Source of the DNA: Alkalilimnicola sp. S0819
GTDB lineage: Bacteria; Pseudomonadota; Gammaproteobacteria; Nitrococcales; WHIW01
Length of the DNA stretch: 64,000 nt
Assembly (NCBI RefSeq): GCF_009295635.1
Contig: NZ_WHIW01000013.1
Location: 1 to 64,000, forward strand
Direction: 5' to 3'
Position numbers and translations under genes: made by a program
The notes under the pieces: model-generated
Database searches by the model: none
What the model saw: only the letters and a program-made list of their open reading frames with translations
Told to the model about the DNA's origin: nothing
Part shown: positions 53,728-64,000 of the stretch, piece after piece
Layout of the letters: every line of letters starts with the position of its first letter
Numbering within the stretch: the stretch's first letter is position 1

Positions 53728-54378
53728 ATGGGTATCGGAATCGTCGGTCGTAAGTGCGGCATGACGCGGGTTTTCACCGAGGAAGGTCAGTCCGTCCCGG
53801 TGACCGTCATCGAAGTCACCCCCAACCGCATCACGCAGTTGAAGACCCCTGAGGTCGACGGCTACCGCGCGGTGCAGGTGACGGTGGGTGAGCGTCGTGC
53901 GTCCCGTGTGAGCAAGCCGCAGGCAGGTCATTTCGCCAAGGCGGGCGTGGCCGCCGGCCGCGGTGTGTGGGAGTTTCGTCTGGAAGACGGCGACACGTTG
54001 GAGCTGGAAGTTGGCGGCGAGATCAAAGCCGACACCTTCGAAGTCGGCCAAGCCGTCGATGTCGTCGGCACCAGCAAGGGCAAGGGCTTCGCGGGTGTGG
54101 TCAAGCGCCACAACTTCCGCACCCAGGACGCCAGCCACGGTAACTCCCTGGCCCATCGTGCTCCGGGTTCCATTGGTCAGAACCAGAGCCCAGGCCGCGT
54201 CTTCAAGGGTAAGAAGATGGCTGGCCAAATGGGGAATGCGCGCACCACGGAGGCGAACCTGCAGGTCGTCAGCGTCGATGCGGAGCGCAATCTGCTGTTG
54301 GTCCGCGGCGCGGTGCCGGGCAGTGTCGGTGGCGACGTGATCGTGCGTCCTGCGACCAAGACGAAGAGGGCTTCCTGA
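53728..54378 (+). CDS. rplC: Ribosomal protein L3
   Basis: 216 residues, early 50S assembly protein near the peptidyl-transferase centre. [13 protein letters not shown] and [20 protein letters not shown] are conserved; the [20 protein letters not shown] region holds the methylated Gln. ATG at 53728 follows GAGAGGGTAAC. Its stop overlaps the rplD start. Confidence 0.98.
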   Translation: MGIGIVGRKCGMTRVFTEEGQSVPVTVIEVTPNRITQLKTPEVDGYRAVQVTVGERRASRVSKPQAGHFAKAGVAAGRGVWEFRLEDGDTLELEVGGEIKADTFEVGQAVDVVGTSKGKGFAGVVKRHNFRTQDASHGNSLAHRAPGSIGQNQSPGRVFKGKKMAGQMGNARTTEANLQVVSVDAERNLLLVRGAVPGSVGGDVIVRPATKTKRAS

Positions 54379-54992
54379 TGGAGTTGCAGCTTCACGAAGC
54401 CGCCGGGAAGGGTGGCAAGATCGAGGTGGCGGAATCCGCCTTTGGGCGCGAGTTCAACGAAAGCCTGGTGCATCAGATCGTGGTGGCCTACATGGCGGGC
54501 GGTCGCAGCGGCACCAAGGCCCAGAAGACGCGCTCCGAGCGCCGTGGTGGCGGGGCCAAGCCCTGGCGGCAGAAGGGCACCGGTCGTGCCCGCGCCGGCA
54601 CCACGCGCAGTCCGATCTGGCGCAAGGGTGGTATCACCTTCGCCGCGAAGCCGCGTAGCTACGACCAGAAGGTCAACAAGAAGATGTACCGCGCCGGCAT
54701 GGCAGCGATCTTCTCCGAGCTTGCCCGTGAAGGTCGTCTGCTGGTGGTGGAGTCCTTCGATCTGGACGTGCCCAAGACCAAGGCGCTGGCCGAGCGGCTG
54801 GACGCCCTGGGTACCAAGGATTGCCTGATCGTCACGCCGGAGATCAGCGAGAACCTGTTCCTGGCGGCGCGCAACCTCCATACCGTGGATGTGGCCGACG
54901 CTGACAGCGTCGATCCGGTGAGCCTGGTCGGTTTCGAGAACGTGGTGATCACGGTGGATGCCGTGCGCCAGATCGAGGAGTGGCTGGCATGA
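54378..54992 (+). CDS. rplD: Ribosomal protein L4
   Basis: 204 residues, lines the 50S exit tunnel; in E. coli it regulates the S10 operon. The basic loop [20 protein letters not shown], which reaches the tunnel constriction, is conserved. Start overlaps rplC; stop overlaps rplW (ATGA). Confidence 0.98.
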   Translation: MELQLHEAAGKGGKIEVAESAFGREFNESLVHQIVVAYMAGGRSGTKAQKTRSERRGGGAKPWRQKGTGRARAGTTRSPIWRKGGITFAAKPRSYDQKVNKKMYRAGMAAIFSELAREGRLLVVESFDLDVPKTKALAERLDALGTKDCLIVTPEISENLFLAARNLHTVDVADADSVDPVSLVGFENVVITVDAVRQIEEWLA

Positions 54993-55285
54993 ATCAGGAA
55001 CGTATCTACAAGGTGCTCAACGGGCCCCACGTGTCCGAGAAAAGCACCCTGATTGCGGAAGGTGCGGGTCAGGTGGTCTTCAAGGTCGCCAAGGCCGCCA
55101 CCAAAGCCGAGGTTAAGGCCGCCGTCGAACAGTTGTTCGAGGTCAAGGTCAAGGATGTTCGCGTGGCGAACATGAAGGGCAAGCAGAAGGGCTTCGGTCG
55201 CGTGCGCGGTCGCCGCTCCGACTGGAAGAAGGCGTACGTCGCGCTGGAAGAAGGCCAGGAACTGGACTTCATTGGCGGCGAGTAA
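54989..55285 (+). CDS. rplW: Ribosomal protein L23
   Basis: 98 residues, at the tunnel exit, docking site for trigger factor and [23 protein letters not shown] is the standard N-terminus, so the ATG at 54989 is preferred over a GTG three codons earlier. It overlaps the rplD stop. Confidence 0.98.
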   Translation: MNQERIYKVLNGPHVSEKSTLIAEGAGQVVFKVAKAATKAEVKAAVEQLFEVKVKDVRVANMKGKQKGFGRVRGRRSDWKKAYVALEEGQELDFIGGE

Positions 55286-55303
55286 GTAGACAAGGGCAAT
55301 ACG

Positions 55304-56128
55304 ATGGCACTGGTCAAGACCAAACCGACCTCCCCCGGCCGCCGCTTCGTCGTTCAGGTCAAGGATGCGTCCTTGCACCGTGGCGAGCCTTACGGCCCGC
55401 TGGTGGAGAAGCTGAACAAGAGTGGCGGGCGCAACAATGCCGGCCGCATCACCACTCGCCATCGTGGCGGTGGTCACAAGCGCCGTTACCGCGTGATTGA
55501 CTTCAAGCGGAACAAGGACGGCGTGCCTGGTCGCGTAGAGCGGATCGAATATGATCCGAATCGCAGTGCGAATATCGCATTGGTACTTTATGCGGACGGC
55601 GAGAGAAGGTATATTATCGCGCCTCGCGGGGTTAAGGCCGGTGATCCGGTCCAGTCCGGTAGCGACGTTGCCATCAAGCCCGGTAATGCGCTGCCGCTGC
55701 GGAATATCCCGCTGGGTACTCAGGTGCACTGCATCGAGATGAAGCCCGGCAAAGGCGCCCAGTTGGCGCGCTCGGCCGGTGCTGCGGTGCAGCTCGTGGC
55801 TCGCGAAGGTGCTTACGCCACGCTTCGGCTACGCTCCGGCGAGACCCGTCGGGTGTTGGCCGACTGCAAGGCCACCGTGGGTCAGGTCGGTAATCCCGAG
55901 CATTCCTTGCGCTCCCTGGGCAAGGCCGGTGCGACCCGTTGGCGGGGTGTGCGCCCCACGGTGCGTGGCGTGGCCATGAACCCGGTCGATCATCCGCACG
56001 GTGGTGGCGAAGGTCGCACCTCCGGCGGGCGTCATCCGGTCACCCCCTGGGGTGTGCCGACCAAGGGCCACAAGACCCGCACAAACAAACGCACCGCAGG
56101 CCTGATTGTGCGCCGGCGGAAACGTTGA
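55304..56128 (+). CDS. rplB: Ribosomal protein L2
   Basis: 274 residues, needed for subunit association and peptidyl transfer. Conserved [18 protein letters not shown] near the N-terminus and [16 protein letters not shown] near the C-terminus, which carries the hydroxylated His. Followed by rpsS after 24 bases. Confidence 0.98.
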   Translation: MALVKTKPTSPGRRFVVQVKDASLHRGEPYGPLVEKLNKSGGRNNAGRITTRHRGGGHKRRYRVIDFKRNKDGVPGRVERIEYDPNRSANIALVLYADGERRYIIAPRGVKAGDPVQSGSDVAIKPGNALPLRNIPLGTQVHCIEMKPGKGAQLARSAGAAVQLVAREGAYATLRLRSGETRRVLADCKATVGQVGNPEHSLRSLGKAGATRWRGVRPTVRGVAMNPVDHPHGGGEGRTSGGRHPVTPWGVPTKGHKTRTNKRTAGLIVRRRKR

Positions 56129-56152
56129 TCGGATACAGAGGTTGGGTGAACA

Positions 56153-56428
56153 GTGCCACGTTCAGTTAAGAAGGGACCGTTCGTCGACGGGCATCTGCTG
56201 GCTAAAGTGCAGCAGGCCGTGGAGAGCAACAGCAAGCGTCCGATCAAGACCTGGTCGCGTCGCTCGATGATCGTGCCGGACATGGTCGGTCTGACCATTG
56301 CCGTGCATAACGGCCGCCAGCACGTGCCGGTTCTTGTCAACGAGAACATGGTCGGCCACAAGCTGGGCGAATTTGCTGCCACCCGGACGTATCGCGGCCA
56401 CGCCGCGGACAAGAAGTCCAAGCGCTAG
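56153..56428 (+). CDS. rpsS: Ribosomal protein S19
   Basis: 91 residues, 30S head protein near the A site. [15 protein letters not shown] and [19 protein letters not shown] are conserved. The start is GTG at 56153; no ATG is available at the family N-terminus. Confidence 0.98.
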   Translation: MPRSVKKGPFVDGHLLAKVQQAVESNSKRPIKTWSRRSMIVPDMVGLTIAVHNGRQHVPVLVNENMVGHKLGEFAATRTYRGHAADKKSKR

Positions 56429-56437
56429 AGGTGAGTC

Positions 56438-56770
56438 ATGGAAACGGCGGCCAAGCTTAAGTTTTCGCATATCTCGCCGCAGAAGGCGCGTCTGGTCGCG
56501 GACCAGATCCGCGGCTTGGCGGTGGACAAGGCTTTGCAGGTGCTGGAGTTCAGCCCCAAGAAAGCCGCGCACATCATGAAGAAGGTGCTCGATTCGGCTA
56601 TTGCCAATGCCGAGCACAACGAAGGCGCGGACATCGACGAGCTGCGCGTGGTGCGCGTGATGGTCGACGAAGGCCCGGTCATGAAGCGCATTCGGCCGCG
56701 GGCCAAGGGCCGCGCGAACCGCATCCTCAAGCGTACCAGCCACATCACTGTGGCGGTCGCGGAAAAGTAA
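56438..56770 (+). CDS. rplV: Ribosomal protein L22
   Basis: 110 residues, with a long hairpin in the 50S tunnel at the macrolide site. [12 protein letters not shown] and [20 protein letters not shown] are conserved. Nine bases after rpsS. Confidence 0.98.
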   Translation: METAAKLKFSHISPQKARLVADQIRGLAVDKALQVLEFSPKKAAHIMKKVLDSAIANAEHNEGADIDELRVVRVMVDEGPVMKRIRPRAKGRANRILKRTSHITVAVAEK

Positions 56771-56782
56771 AGAGGCATCGGA

Positions 56783-57478
56783 ATGGGTCATAAAGTACAT
56801 CCCACCGGCTTCCGCCTGGGCATTACGGAAGACTGGCGTTCCATGTGGTACGCCGACAGCAAGGATTTCGGTGACTACCTGAACACCGACCTGAAGGTCC
56901 GTAATTTCATCAAGAAGAAGCTGGCGCACGCGTCGGTGAGCCGCATCCGCATCGAGCGGCCGGCCAAGAACGCCCTGGTGACCATTCACACTGCCCGTCC
57001 GGGCATCGTGATCGGCAAGAAGGGCGAAGACATCGAGAAGCTGCGCCGCCAGGTGGTCGAGCTGATGGGTGTGCCGGTGCACATCAACATCGAGGAAGTT
57101 CGCAAGCCGGAACTGGATGCCCAGCTGGTGGCCGAGAATGTCGCACAGCAGCTGGAGCGCCGGATCATGTTCCGCCGCGCCATGAAGCGTGCGGTCGGCA
57201 ATGCCATGCGCATCGGCGCCAAGGGTATCAAGATCAATGTCGGCGGCCGCTTGAACGGTGCTGAGATCGCGCGCAGCGAATGGTACCGCGAGGGCCGGGT
57301 GCCCCTGCATACCTTGCGTGCCGACATCGATTACGGCTTCGCCGAAGCCAAGACCACCTACGGCATCATCGGTGTCAAGGTGTGGGTGTTCAAGGGCGAA
57401 GTGATCCAGGCCGATGCCCAGCAGGCGGCCGAGACTAAAGGCAAGGGCAAGGGCGACACCGCCGCGGCCCGGCAGTAG
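56783..57478 (+). CDS. rpsC: Ribosomal protein S3
   Basis: 231 residues, 30S mRNA-entry protein with a KH domain ([15 protein letters not shown]). [14 protein letters not shown] and the [20 protein letters not shown] block are conserved. The last 20 residues are Ala/Lys-rich and variable. Confidence 0.98.
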   Translation: MGHKVHPTGFRLGITEDWRSMWYADSKDFGDYLNTDLKVRNFIKKKLAHASVSRIRIERPAKNALVTIHTARPGIVIGKKGEDIEKLRRQVVELMGVPVHINIEEVRKPELDAQLVAENVAQQLERRIMFRRAMKRAVGNAMRIGAKGIKINVGGRLNGAEIARSEWYREGRVPLHTLRADIDYGFAEAKTTYGIIGVKVWVFKGEVIQADAQQAAETKGKGKGDTAAARQ

Positions 57479-57489
57479 GAATCAGAGCC

Positions 57490-57903
57490 ATGTTGCAGCC
57501 AAAGCGTACCAAGTTTCGCAAACAGCAAAAGGGCCGGAACCATGGCCTCGCCCAGCGCGGCGAAAAGGTCAGCTTCGGCGAGTTCGGCCTGAAGTCCACC
57601 ACCCGCGGTCCGGTTACCGCGCGCCAGATCGAAGCCGGTCGTCGTGCGATCAACCGTCATATCAAACGTGGCGGCAAGGTGTGGATCCGCATCTTCCCGG
57701 ACACCCCGATTACCGGCAAGCCGCTGGAGGTTCGCCAGGGTAAGGGTAAGGGTAACGTGGATCACTGGGCGGCCAAGATTCAGCCGGGCCGAGTGCTTTA
57801 CGAGATTGAAGGCGTCTCCGAGGAGCTGGCCCGCGAGGCGTTCCGACGCGCCGCGGCCAAGCTGCCGGTGCAGACGACCTTCGTACAACGGACGGTGCTG
57901 TGA
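57490..57903 (+). CDS. rplP: Ribosomal protein L16
   Basis: 137 residues, near the A-site tRNA of the 50S subunit. [19 protein letters not shown] and [17 protein letters not shown] are conserved; the Arg81 hydroxylation region is present. Stop overlaps the rpmC start. Confidence 0.98.
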   Translation: MLQPKRTKFRKQQKGRNHGLAQRGEKVSFGEFGLKSTTRGPVTARQIEAGRRAINRHIKRGGKVWIRIFPDTPITGKPLEVRQGKGKGNVDHWAAKIQPGRVLYEIEGVSEELAREAFRRAAAKLPVQTTFVQRTVL

Positions 57904-58103
57904 TGAAAGCGTCAGAGTTGCGTGAGAAAGACGAAGCCGCGCTGCGGCAGGAGCTGAGCGAGCGCCTGAAGGAGCAGTTCAATCTGCGGATGCAGCAGGC
58001 GACCGGGCAGCTTGCCCGGCCCGATCAGGTGAAGGCGGTCCGCCGGGACATCGCCCGCATCAAGACGGTGCTTAACGAAAAGGCGACGGCAGGTAGCGCG
58101 TGA
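57903..58103 (+). CDS. rpmC: Ribosomal protein L29
   Basis: 66 residues, at the tunnel exit next to L23. [18 protein letters not shown] and [15 protein letters not shown] match the family. ATG at 57903 (overlapping the rplP stop) is chosen over a GTG one codon earlier by comparison with the usual MKA- start. Confidence 0.97.
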   Translation: MKASELREKDEAALRQELSERLKEQFNLRMQQATGQLARPDQVKAVRRDIARIKTVLNEKATAGSA

Positions 58104-58366
58104 TGAGCGAAGAGCAGAAGGTACAACGGTCGGTTCAGGGCCGCGTGGTCAGCAACAAGGGCGACAAGTCCATTACGGTGCTGGTTGAGCGCCTGGTGCG
58201 GCATCCCCTGTACGGCAAATACATTCGACGTTCGAGCAAGATGCACGCTCACGACGAGCAGAACGAGTGTCGTGAAGGCGATCTGGTGGCCATCGAGCAG
58301 TGCCGGCCGCTGTCGAAGACCAAGTCCTGGCGTTTGGTCAAAGTGGTTGAGCGGGCGGCCGAATAA
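58103..58366 (+). CDS. rpsQ: Ribosomal protein S17
   Basis: 87 residues, 30S body protein. [18 protein letters not shown] and [19 protein letters not shown] are conserved. ATG at 58103 overlaps the rpmC stop; a GTG one codon earlier is possible. Confidence 0.97.
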   Translation: MSEEQKVQRSVQGRVVSNKGDKSITVLVERLVRHPLYGKYIRRSSKMHAHDEQNECREGDLVAIEQCRPLSKTKSWRLVKVVERAAE

Positions 58367-58409
58367 GGTCGTTCGGCAGTAGGAACACAACGGTAGGCGG
58401 GTACGTGCG

Positions 58410-58778
58410 ATGATTCAGATGCAGACCCAACTGGATGCGGCCGACAACAGCGGCGCGCGTCAGGTCATGTGTATCAAGGTGCTTGGTGGCTCGAAGCGGC
58501 GGTATGCCCGCATCGGGGACATCATCAAGGTCAGCGTCAAGGACGCCATTCCCCGTGGCCGCGTCAAGAAGGGCGAGGTCTACAACGCGGTGGTGGTGCG
58601 TACCCGCAAGGGCGTGCGTCGGCCGGATGGCTCCCTGATTCGTTTCGACAGCAACGCGGCGGTGCTGCTGAACAACAACCTTCAGCCCATCGGTACCCGC
58701 GTGTTCGGGCCGGTCACCCGCGAGCTGCGCACCGAGAAATTCATGCGCATCATCTCGCTGGCGCCCGAGGTCCTGTAA
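58410..58778 (+). CDS. rplN: Ribosomal protein L14
   Basis: 122 residues, at the 50S-30S interface. [20 protein letters not shown] and [16 protein letters not shown] are conserved. First gene of the classical spc operon; the 43-base gap upstream carries no recognised promoter. Confidence 0.98.
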   Translation: MIQMQTQLDAADNSGARQVMCIKVLGGSKRRYARIGDIIKVSVKDAIPRGRVKKGEVYNAVVVRTRKGVRRPDGSLIRFDSNAAVLLNNNLQPIGTRVFGPVTRELRTEKFMRIISLAPEVL

Positions 58779-58789
58779 GGGGAATCGAC

Positions 58790-59110
58790 ATGCGAAAGAT
58801 CAAAAAGGGCGATGAAGTGATCGTCATCACCGGCAAGGACAAGGGGCGGCGCGGCGAAGTCGCGCGGGTGCTGTTCGAGTCCGACAAGGTGGTGGTCACC
58901 AACGTCAACATGGTGAAGAAGCACCAGAAGCCGAATCCGCAGCGTGGCGTGTCCGGTGGCATCATCGAGAAGGAAATGCCGCTGCACATCTCCAATGTGG
59001 CGATTTACAACCCGAGCACGCAGAAGGCGGACCGGGTTGGTGTGCGCACGCTTGAGGATGGCCGCAAGGTGCGGTTCTTCAAGTCGAACAACGAACTGAT
59101 TGACGCGTAA
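58790..59110 (+). CDS. rplX: Ribosomal protein L24
   Basis: 106 residues, early assembly protein with a KOW motif ([20 protein letters not shown]). In the enteric spc operon, S8 binds mRNA around rplX-rplE and represses the operon. ATG at 58790 follows AGGGGAA. Confidence 0.98.
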   Translation: MRKIKKGDEVIVITGKDKGRRGEVARVLFESDKVVVTNVNMVKKHQKPNPQRGVSGGIIEKEMPLHISNVAIYNPSTQKADRVGVRTLEDGRKVRFFKSNNELIDA

Positions 59111-59120
59111 GGTGGCCGCA

Positions 59121-59660
59121 ATGGCAAGGCTGCAAGAGCTGTATAAATCCGAAGTGGCGAAGCAGCTGCAGGAGCGCTTCGGCTTCGACAACGTGATGCA
59201 GACCCCGCGTCTGCAGAAGATCACGCTGAACATTGGGCTTGGCGAGGCGATCCGGGACAAGAAAGTTCTGGAGACCGCACAGAACGACATCGCCAAGATC
59301 AGCGGTCAGAAGCCGATCGTGACCTACAGCCGCAAGTCCATTGCCGGCTTCAAGATTCGGGATGGCTGGCCGATCGGCGTGAAGGTCACCTTGCGTCGTG
59401 ACCGCATGTACGAGTTCCTCGACCGCTTCATCAGCGTCGCGGCGCCGCGTATTCGTGACTTCCGCGGGTTCAATCCGCGCTCCTTCGACGGGCGCGGCAA
59501 CTACAGCCTGGGCGTCACCGAGCAGATGATCTTCCCCGAGATTGACTTCGACAAGGTCGATGCGGTCCGCGGGATGGATATCACGATCACCACGTCCGCA
59601 CGCACGGATGACGAAGCCAAGGCCCTGCTCGAGGGTTTCGGCTTCCCCTTCCGGAAGTAA
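59121..59660 (+). CDS. rplE: Ribosomal protein L5
   Basis: 179 residues, binds 5S rRNA in the 50S central protuberance. [15 protein letters not shown] and [20 protein letters not shown] are conserved. ATG at 59121 gives the family length. Confidence 0.98.
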   Translation: MARLQELYKSEVAKQLQERFGFDNVMQTPRLQKITLNIGLGEAIRDKKVLETAQNDIAKISGQKPIVTYSRKSIAGFKIRDGWPIGVKVTLRRDRMYEFLDRFISVAAPRIRDFRGFNPRSFDGRGNYSLGVTEQMIFPEIDFDKVDAVRGMDITITTSARTDDEAKALLEGFGFPFRK

Positions 59661-59669
59661 GAGGCAGAT

Positions 59670-59975
59670 ATGGCAAAGATTTCCATGGTCGAGCGCGAGA
59701 AAAAGCGCAGCAAGATGGTTCGGCAGTATGCCGCCAAGCGGGAAGCGCTGAAGGCGATCATCGCTGATCCGAACAGCAGCGATGATGACCGCTTCGATGC
59801 GGTGGTGAAGCTGTCCGAACTGCCGCGGGATTCCAGCCCGGTGCGTCAGCGCAACCGCTGCCGCGTGACCGGCCGTCCCCGGGGCGTTTATCGCAAGTTC
59901 GGACTGGGGCGCAACAAGCTGCGCGAGGCGGCCATGCGGGGCGAGATTCCCGGCCTGGTCATGAGCAGCTGGTAA
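59670..59975 (+). CDS. rpsN: Ribosomal protein S14 (long, zinc-free form)
   Basis: 101 residues. It lacks the two CxxC pairs of the short zinc form and has the long form's [19 protein letters not shown] block. 30S head protein. Confidence 0.98.
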   Translation: MAKISMVEREKKRSKMVRQYAAKREALKAIIADPNSSDDDRFDAVVKLSELPRDSSPVRQRNRCRVTGRPRGVYRKFGLGRNKLREAAMRGEIPGLVMSSW

Positions 59976-60010
59976 GCCAGCGCTAAACGGTTACAGGTAG
60001 GTAAGACAGC

Positions 60011-60403
60011 ATGAGCATGACCGATCCCATCGCGGATATGCTGACCCGCATTCGCAACGCGCAGACAGCGCGCAAGGCGGATGTGGCGATGCCGTCCTCC
60101 AAGCTGAAGGTGTCCATCGCCAAGGTGCTTAAGGACGAGGGCTATATCGCCGATTATGAGGTGAGCGAAAGCGCCAAGCCGGAGCTGAACATCACCCTGA
60201 AGTATTACCAGGGTCAGCCGGTTATCGAGATGCTGCAGCGCGTCAGTCGACCGGGGCTGCGCCAGTTCAAGGGCAAGAACGCATTGCCCAAGGTGCGCGG
60301 CGGTCTGGGTGCGGCGATCGTTTCCACCTCCAACGGTGTAATGACGGAGAGAACAGCGCAGGCCCGTGGCTTGGGCGGCGAAGTTCTCTGCGTCGTGTTC
60401 TAA
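60011..60403 (+). CDS. rpsH: Ribosomal protein S8
   Basis: 130 residues, 30S central-domain protein and translational repressor of spc in E. coli. [18 protein letters not shown] and [20 protein letters not shown] are conserved. A second ATG at 60017 is the less likely start. Confidence 0.98.
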   Translation: MSMTDPIADMLTRIRNAQTARKADVAMPSSKLKVSIAKVLKDEGYIADYEVSESAKPELNITLKYYQGQPVIEMLQRVSRPGLRQFKGKNALPKVRGGLGAAIVSTSNGVMTERTAQARGLGGEVLCVVF

Positions 60404-60418
60404 GGCGGGATTAGGGTC

Positions 60419-60952
60419 ATGTCCAGAGTAGCGAAAGCACCGATTGCGGTACCGTCCGGGGTCGAAGTGGCCTTGGATGGTCAGCACATCAAGGTCAAAG
60501 GCCCGAAAGGCCAGCTCGAGTGGAACGTGCACGAGTGGGTGCAGGTCGGCCGCGAAGGCGACGAACTTCAGGTCTCTACCCGCGAAGAGAAGCAGGCGGC
60601 CGTGGCGCTGGCCGGCACCACCCGTGCGCTGGTCGCCAATATGGTGGCGGGTGTTTCCAGCGGTTTCGAGCGCAAGCTGGAACTGCGGGGCGTCGGGTAC
60701 CGTGCGCAGGCCCAGGGCAACACCTTGAACCTCACTTTGGGTTTCTCACACCCGGTCAACTACGCGGTGCCCGAGGGTATTACCGTCGAGACGCCGAGTC
60801 AGACCGAAGTGGTGGTGAAGGGTATCGACAAACAGCAGGTTGGCGAAGTGGCCGCCCAGATTCGCGCATATCGTCCGCCGGAGCCCTATAAGGGCAAGGG
60901 TGTTCGCTATGCCGGCGAGCGGGTTGTCATGAAGGAAGCCAAGAAGAAATAG
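60419..60952 (+). CDS. rplF: Ribosomal protein L6
   Basis: 177 residues, two-domain 50S protein near the factor-binding site. [16 protein letters not shown] at the start and [15 protein letters not shown] at the end are conserved. Confidence 0.98.
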   Translation: MSRVAKAPIAVPSGVEVALDGQHIKVKGPKGQLEWNVHEWVQVGREGDELQVSTREEKQAAVALAGTTRALVANMVAGVSSGFERKLELRGVGYRAQAQGNTLNLTLGFSHPVNYAVPEGITVETPSQTEVVVKGIDKQQVGEVAAQIRAYRPPEPYKGKGVRYAGERVVMKEAKKK

Positions 60953-60965
60953 GCGGTAGACCGGT

Positions 60966-61319
60966 ATGGACAAGAAGCTTACGCGTTTGCGCCGGGCCGG
61001 CAGGGCTCGCGCCAAGATTCGGGAACTGGGCGCTCACCGGTTGTGCGTGCATCGTACGCCTCGGCACATCTACGCCCAGCTCATCGGCCCGGACGGCAGC
61101 ACCACCACGGCGTCCGCGTCCACGGTGGAGAAGGAGCTTCGTGGCAAGCTCAAGGCTACCGGCAATCGAGATGCCGCGGCCGAAGTGGGCCGGCTCATCG
61201 CCGAGCGCGCCAAGGCGGCTGGTATCGAGGCCGTGGCGTTCGATCGATCGGGTTTTCGCTATCACGGCCGTGTGCAGGCCTTGGCTGAGGCCGCTCGCGA
61301 AGCCGGTCTTCAGTTCTAA
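60966..61319 (+). CDS. rplR: Ribosomal protein L18
   Basis: 117 residues, 5S rRNA-binding partner of L5. [19 protein letters not shown] and [21 protein letters not shown] are conserved. Confidence 0.98.
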   Translation: MDKKLTRLRRAGRARAKIRELGAHRLCVHRTPRHIYAQLIGPDGSTTTASASTVEKELRGKLKATGNRDAAAEVGRLIAERAKAAGIEAVAFDRSGFRYHGRVQALAEAAREAGLQF

Positions 61320-61333
61320 GCAGGGACAAGATT

Positions 61334-61837
61334 ATGGCGACGAATGAACAGGTAACGGCCGACGGCCTTCGCGAGAAACTGGTTGCAGTGAACCGCGTGG
61401 CGAAGGTGGTCAAGGGCGGGCGCCAATTCGGTTTCACCGCTCTGACGGTTGTCGGCGACGGCGAGGGTCGGGTCGGTTTTGGCTACGGCAAGGCGCGTGA
61501 AGTGCCCGCCGCGATCCAGAAAGCGATGGAGCGGGCCCGTCAGAACATGAGGTCGGTGGCGGTTAACGGCACTACCCTTCAGTACCCGGTACGCGCCGAA
61601 CACGCCTCCGCGCAGGTGTTCATGCAGCCTGCGCCCGAGGGCACCGGCATCATCGCCGGCGGCGCCATGCGGGCTGTGTTCGAAGTGTTGGGCGTTCAGG
61701 ACGTCGCAGCCAAGATGATTGGTTCCCGTAATCCGGTTAATGTGGTGCGCGCCACCATCAAGGGCCTGACCGAAATGGCCTCGCCGGAGCACGTGGCTGC
61801 CAAGCGTGGCAAATCGGTTGAAGAGATCACGGGTTAA
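61334..61837 (+). CDS. rpsE: Ribosomal protein S5
   Basis: 167 residues, 30S fidelity protein. [20 protein letters not shown] and [15 protein letters not shown] are conserved. Two bases before rpmD. Confidence 0.98.
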   Translation: MATNEQVTADGLREKLVAVNRVAKVVKGGRQFGFTALTVVGDGEGRVGFGYGKAREVPAAIQKAMERARQNMRSVAVNGTTLQYPVRAEHASAQVFMQPAPEGTGIIAGGAMRAVFEVLGVQDVAAKMIGSRNPVNVVRATIKGLTEMASPEHVAAKRGKSVEEITG

Positions 61838-61839
61838 CC

Positions 61840-62028
61840 ATGGCTAAAAGCAAACAGCTCAAGGTCACTCTGGTGCGTAGCGCGAACGGCCGCCTGGCCC
61901 GCCATCGTGCCTGTGTCGCCGGTCTGGGACTGCGTCGCATGAACCACAGCGTGCTGGTTCAGGACACCCCCGAGAACCGCGGAATGATCAACAAGGTCTC
62001 GTACCTGTTGTCGGTAGAGGAAGCGTAA
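61840..62028 (+). CDS. rpmD: Ribosomal protein L30
   Basis: 62 residues, small 50S protein. [18 protein letters not shown] and [20 protein letters not shown] match L30 of gammaproteobacteria. Three bases before rplO. Confidence 0.97.
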   Translation: MAKSKQLKVTLVRSANGRLARHRACVAGLGLRRMNHSVLVQDTPENRGMINKVSYLLSVEEA

Positions 62029-62031
62029 ACC

Positions 62032-62466
62032 ATGCGCCTGAACGATCTCTCCCCCGCCAAGGGCAGCAAGCAGCCGCGCAAGCGTGTCGGCCGTGGCATC
62101 GGTTCCGGTCTTGGCAAGACGGGTGGCCGTGGCCACAAGGGTCAGCACTCGCGCTCCGGTGGTTTCCGCAAGGTGGGCTTCGAGGGCGGTCAGATGCCCT
62201 TGCAGCGCCGTGTGCCGAAAGTCGGTTTCCGCTCGCTCAAGGCCTTGACCACCGCGGAAGTGCGTCTGTCTGAATTGAAGTACGTCGAAGGCGATGTGGT
62301 GGATATTCACGCGCTGAAGGCGGCTCGCGTAATTTCCCGGAACATGCTGCGTGCGCGCATCATCGATTCCGGCGAGCTGGGCAAGGCTGTCACCGTGCGT
62401 GGCCTGGGCGTCACCAAGGGTGCCCGTGCCGCGATCGAACAGGCCGGCGGAAAGGTCGAGGATTAA
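62032..62466 (+). CDS. rplO: Ribosomal protein L15
   Basis: 144 residues, late-assembly 50S protein. [20 protein letters not shown] and the glycine-rich [20 protein letters not shown] are conserved. Its stop abuts the secY start. Confidence 0.98.
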   Translation: MRLNDLSPAKGSKQPRKRVGRGIGSGLGKTGGRGHKGQHSRSGGFRKVGFEGGQMPLQRRVPKVGFRSLKALTTAEVRLSELKYVEGDVVDIHALKAARVISRNMLRARIIDSGELGKAVTVRGLGVTKGARAAIEQAGGKVED

Positions 62467-63798
62467 GTGGCACGCGCACCGGCCAATGCAATGGGTGGCC
62501 TCGGCGGGCTGGGTAAGCTCACCGAGGTTCGCCAGCGTCTGGTTTTTGTGTTACTGGCGCTGGTGGTGTTTCGTTTCGGCACCCACCTCACGATCCCGGG
62601 GATCGACCAGGCGGCGCTCGCCGATATGTTCGCGCAGCAACGCGGCACCATCCTCGACATGTTCAACATGTTCTCCGGTGGAGCCCTGGAGCGGTTGAGC
62701 GTATTTGCGCTGAACATCATGCCGTACATCTCCGCGTCCATCATCATGCAGCTGCTTTCGGCCACCATGCCGAAACTGCAGCAGCTGAAGAAGGAAGGCG
62801 AGGCCGGCCGGCGCAAGATTACGCAGTACACCCGCTACGGCACCTTGGGTCTTGCCACCGTGCAAGCCATCGGTATCACCAGTGCGCTGCAGAGCCAGGG
62901 GGTGGCTGCGGTCACAGGTCCGAGCTTCATCTTCATTGGCACCATCAGCCTGGTGGCCGGTACGATGTTCCTGATGTGGCTGGGTGAGCAGATCACCGAG
63001 CGTGGCATCGGAAACGGCATCTCCCTGATCATTTTCGCGGGCATCGTCGCGGGGCTGCCGGCGGCGCTCAGCGGGACGCTCACCCTGGTCAATGAAGGCA
63101 GTCTCAGTCCTGCCGCGGCGCTGCTGCTGTTCCTGTTGGCGATCGCGGTCACCGCATTCGTCATCTTCGTGGAGCGTGGTCAGCGGCGGATCACCGTCAA
63201 TTACGCCAAGCGTCAGCAGGGGCGGCGGATGTATGCGGCCCAGAGCAGCCATTTGCCGCTCAAGTTGAACATGGCCGGCGTCATTCCGCCCATCTTCGCG
63301 TCCAGCATCATTCTGTTCCCGGCCACTATCGGCACCTGGATGGCGGATGTGGAAGGGCTGGGCTGGCTGACGGGAATCGTCAACACCATGCGCCCGGGTG
63401 AGCCCATTTATGTGGCGCTTTACGCGGCCTTCATCATTTTCTTCTGCTTCTTCTACACGGCGCTGGTTTTCAACGCCAAGGAGACCGCGGATAATCTGAA
63501 GAAGTCGGGTGCGTTCATTCCGGGGATTCGTCCCGGCCAGCAGACGGCGAATTACATCGACAAGGTGATGACCCGACTGACGTTTGCCGGTGCGCTTTAC
63601 ATCACGGCGGTCTGTCTGCTGCCCGAGTTCCTGATTCTGTATTGGAACGTGCCCTTCTACTTTGGGGGTACCTCCTTGCTGATCATCGTGGTCGTGGTCA
63701 TGGACTTCATGGCCCAGGTGCAGTCGCATCTGATCTCGCACCAGTACGAGCCGCTGATGAAGAAGGCCAATCTGAAAGGGCAAGGCCGCCCCTTCTGA
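62467..63798 (+). CDS. secY: Preprotein translocase subunit SecY
   Basis: 443 residues, ten-helix protein-conducting channel that pairs with SecE at 36964. [13 protein letters not shown] in helix 1, [15 protein letters not shown] in the middle and [13 protein letters not shown] in the cytosolic loop are conserved. GTG at 62467, directly after the rplO stop. It is followed by a 112-base gap with hairpins and a candidate promoter for the next operon. Confidence 0.98.
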   Translation: MARAPANAMGGLGGLGKLTEVRQRLVFVLLALVVFRFGTHLTIPGIDQAALADMFAQQRGTILDMFNMFSGGALERLSVFALNIMPYISASIIMQLLSATMPKLQQLKKEGEAGRRKITQYTRYGTLGLATVQAIGITSALQSQGVAAVTGPSFIFIGTISLVAGTMFLMWLGEQITERGIGNGISLIIFAGIVAGLPAALSGTLTLVNEGSLSPAAALLLFLLAIAVTAFVIFVERGQRRITVNYAKRQQGRRMYAAQSSHLPLKLNMAGVIPPIFASSIILFPATIGTWMADVEGLGWLTGIVNTMRPGEPIYVALYAAFIIFFCFFYTALVFNAKETADNLKKSGAFIPGIRPGQQTANYIDKVMTRLTFAGALYITAVCLLPEFLILYWNVPFYFGGTSLLIIVVVVMDFMAQVQSHLISHQYEPLMKKANLKGQGRPF

Positions 63799-63910
63799 GA
63801 GTTTGGATCAAGGGTGGCGGCTCCTTGCGGAGCCTCTGCCATTCGCGTTCGGGATTTGCTATACTGCGCGCCCTTTTTCGGGCGCGCCGATGTTTAGGTA
63901 GAGGGTAATC
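63799..63910 (+). other. secY-rpmJ intercistronic region
   Basis: 112 bases. A hairpin GGCTCC-TTGC-GGAGCC (63819-63834) follows secY. A TGCTATACT extended -10 element (63857-63865) is followed at once by a perfect 8-base stem, GCGCGCCC/GGGCGCGC (63866-63887), with a T-rich loop. This may mark the start of the alpha-operon transcript. Confidence 0.55.
63857..63865 (+). promoter_or_regulatory. Candidate extended -10 promoter before rpmJ
   Basis: TG-C-TATACT matches the extended -10 form (five of six -10 bases). No good -35 lies 16-18 bases upstream, which extended promoters tolerate. The start site would fall inside the hairpin at 63866-63887. Confidence 0.45.
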
Positions 63911-64000
63911 ATGAAGGTTCGTGCCTCTGTTAAGAAGATTTGCCGGAACTGCAAAATTGTTCGGCGTCGCGGCACGGTGCGTGTCATTTGCAGCACTGAC
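63911..64000 (+). CDS. rpmJ: Ribosomal protein L36, partial (runs off the window)
   Basis: First 30 codons. [20 protein letters not shown] is the L36 N-terminus; CRNC and the later ICS are the zinc ligands seen so far, so it is the zinc-binding form. About seven codons are missing. It lies after secY as in E. coli and precedes rpsM there. Confidence 0.96.
   Translation, partial: MKVRASVKKICRNCKIVRRRGTVRVICSTD

Overview
The window is a GC-rich gammaproteobacterial chromosome segment. The backbone order is end of an rrn operon, birA, a pantothenate kinase gene, tRNA-Thr(TGT), then tRNA-Tyr, tRNA-Gly, tRNA-Thr(GGT), tuf, tRNA-Trp, secE, nusG, rplKAJL, rpoBC, rpsLG-fusA-tuf, and the S10 and spc ribosomal operons. 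This is the arrangement known from Escherichia coli and relatives. The use of coaX instead of coaA and the high GC content would fit a non-enteric lineage such as the Chromatiales/Ectothiorhodospiraceae. That placement is inference, because no 16S rRNA is in the window.

Layout. 1-108 is the 5S rRNA tail and its terminator. 168-3191 holds apeB, birA and coaX, overlapping head to tail. 3249-3324 is tRNA-Thr(TGT). 3470-35006 is a roughly 31.5-kb exopolysaccharide (EPS) locus sitting between tRNA-Thr(TGT) and tRNA-Tyr, which are adjacent in E. coli. 35184-36906 holds three tRNAs, the first tuf and tRNA-Trp. 36964-48945 holds secE-nusG-rplKAJL-rpoBC. 49083-53336 is the str operon. 53345-63798 is the S10-spc gene run, and the window ends inside rpmJ (L36).

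The EPS locus has three parts. A plus-strand operon (3470-20960) resembles the EPS operons that accompany exosortase A/PEP-CTERM systems: initiating sugar transferase, Wza-like export lipoprotein, Wzz-like chain-length protein, BY-kinase-like ATPase, outer-membrane barrel, AAA ATPase, deacetylase, amidotransferase, ACP, acyl-CoA ligase and glycosyltransferases. No exosortase gene and no PEP-CTERM protein is visible; a small VanZ-family protein stands alone. A second plus-strand operon (21928-29593) has a Wzy/WaaL-type ligase or polymerase, a Wzx flippase, an aspartate/glutamate racemase, an ATP-grasp ligase, a CapK/PaaK-like adenylate-forming enzyme and a deacetylase-like protein. Together with an AsnB-like amidotransferase, an NAD-synthase-like enzyme, an ACP and an acyl-CoA ligase in the first operon, this suggests a polymer decorated by amide, amino-acid or acyl groups (inference). 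A minus-strand block (29667-35006) has galE and two tandem copies of a two-gene module: a small lipoprotein with a fibronectin-III-like domain, and a secreted parallel beta-helix protein.

The most noteworthy observations are the split tRNA operon, the exosortase-less EPS operon, the amino-acid/acyl decoration gene set, the BY-kinase-like protein without a P-loop lysine, the duplicated beta-helix/FN3 module, the two tuf genes that match base for base up to their stop codons, and a terminator placed at the start of the str transcript.
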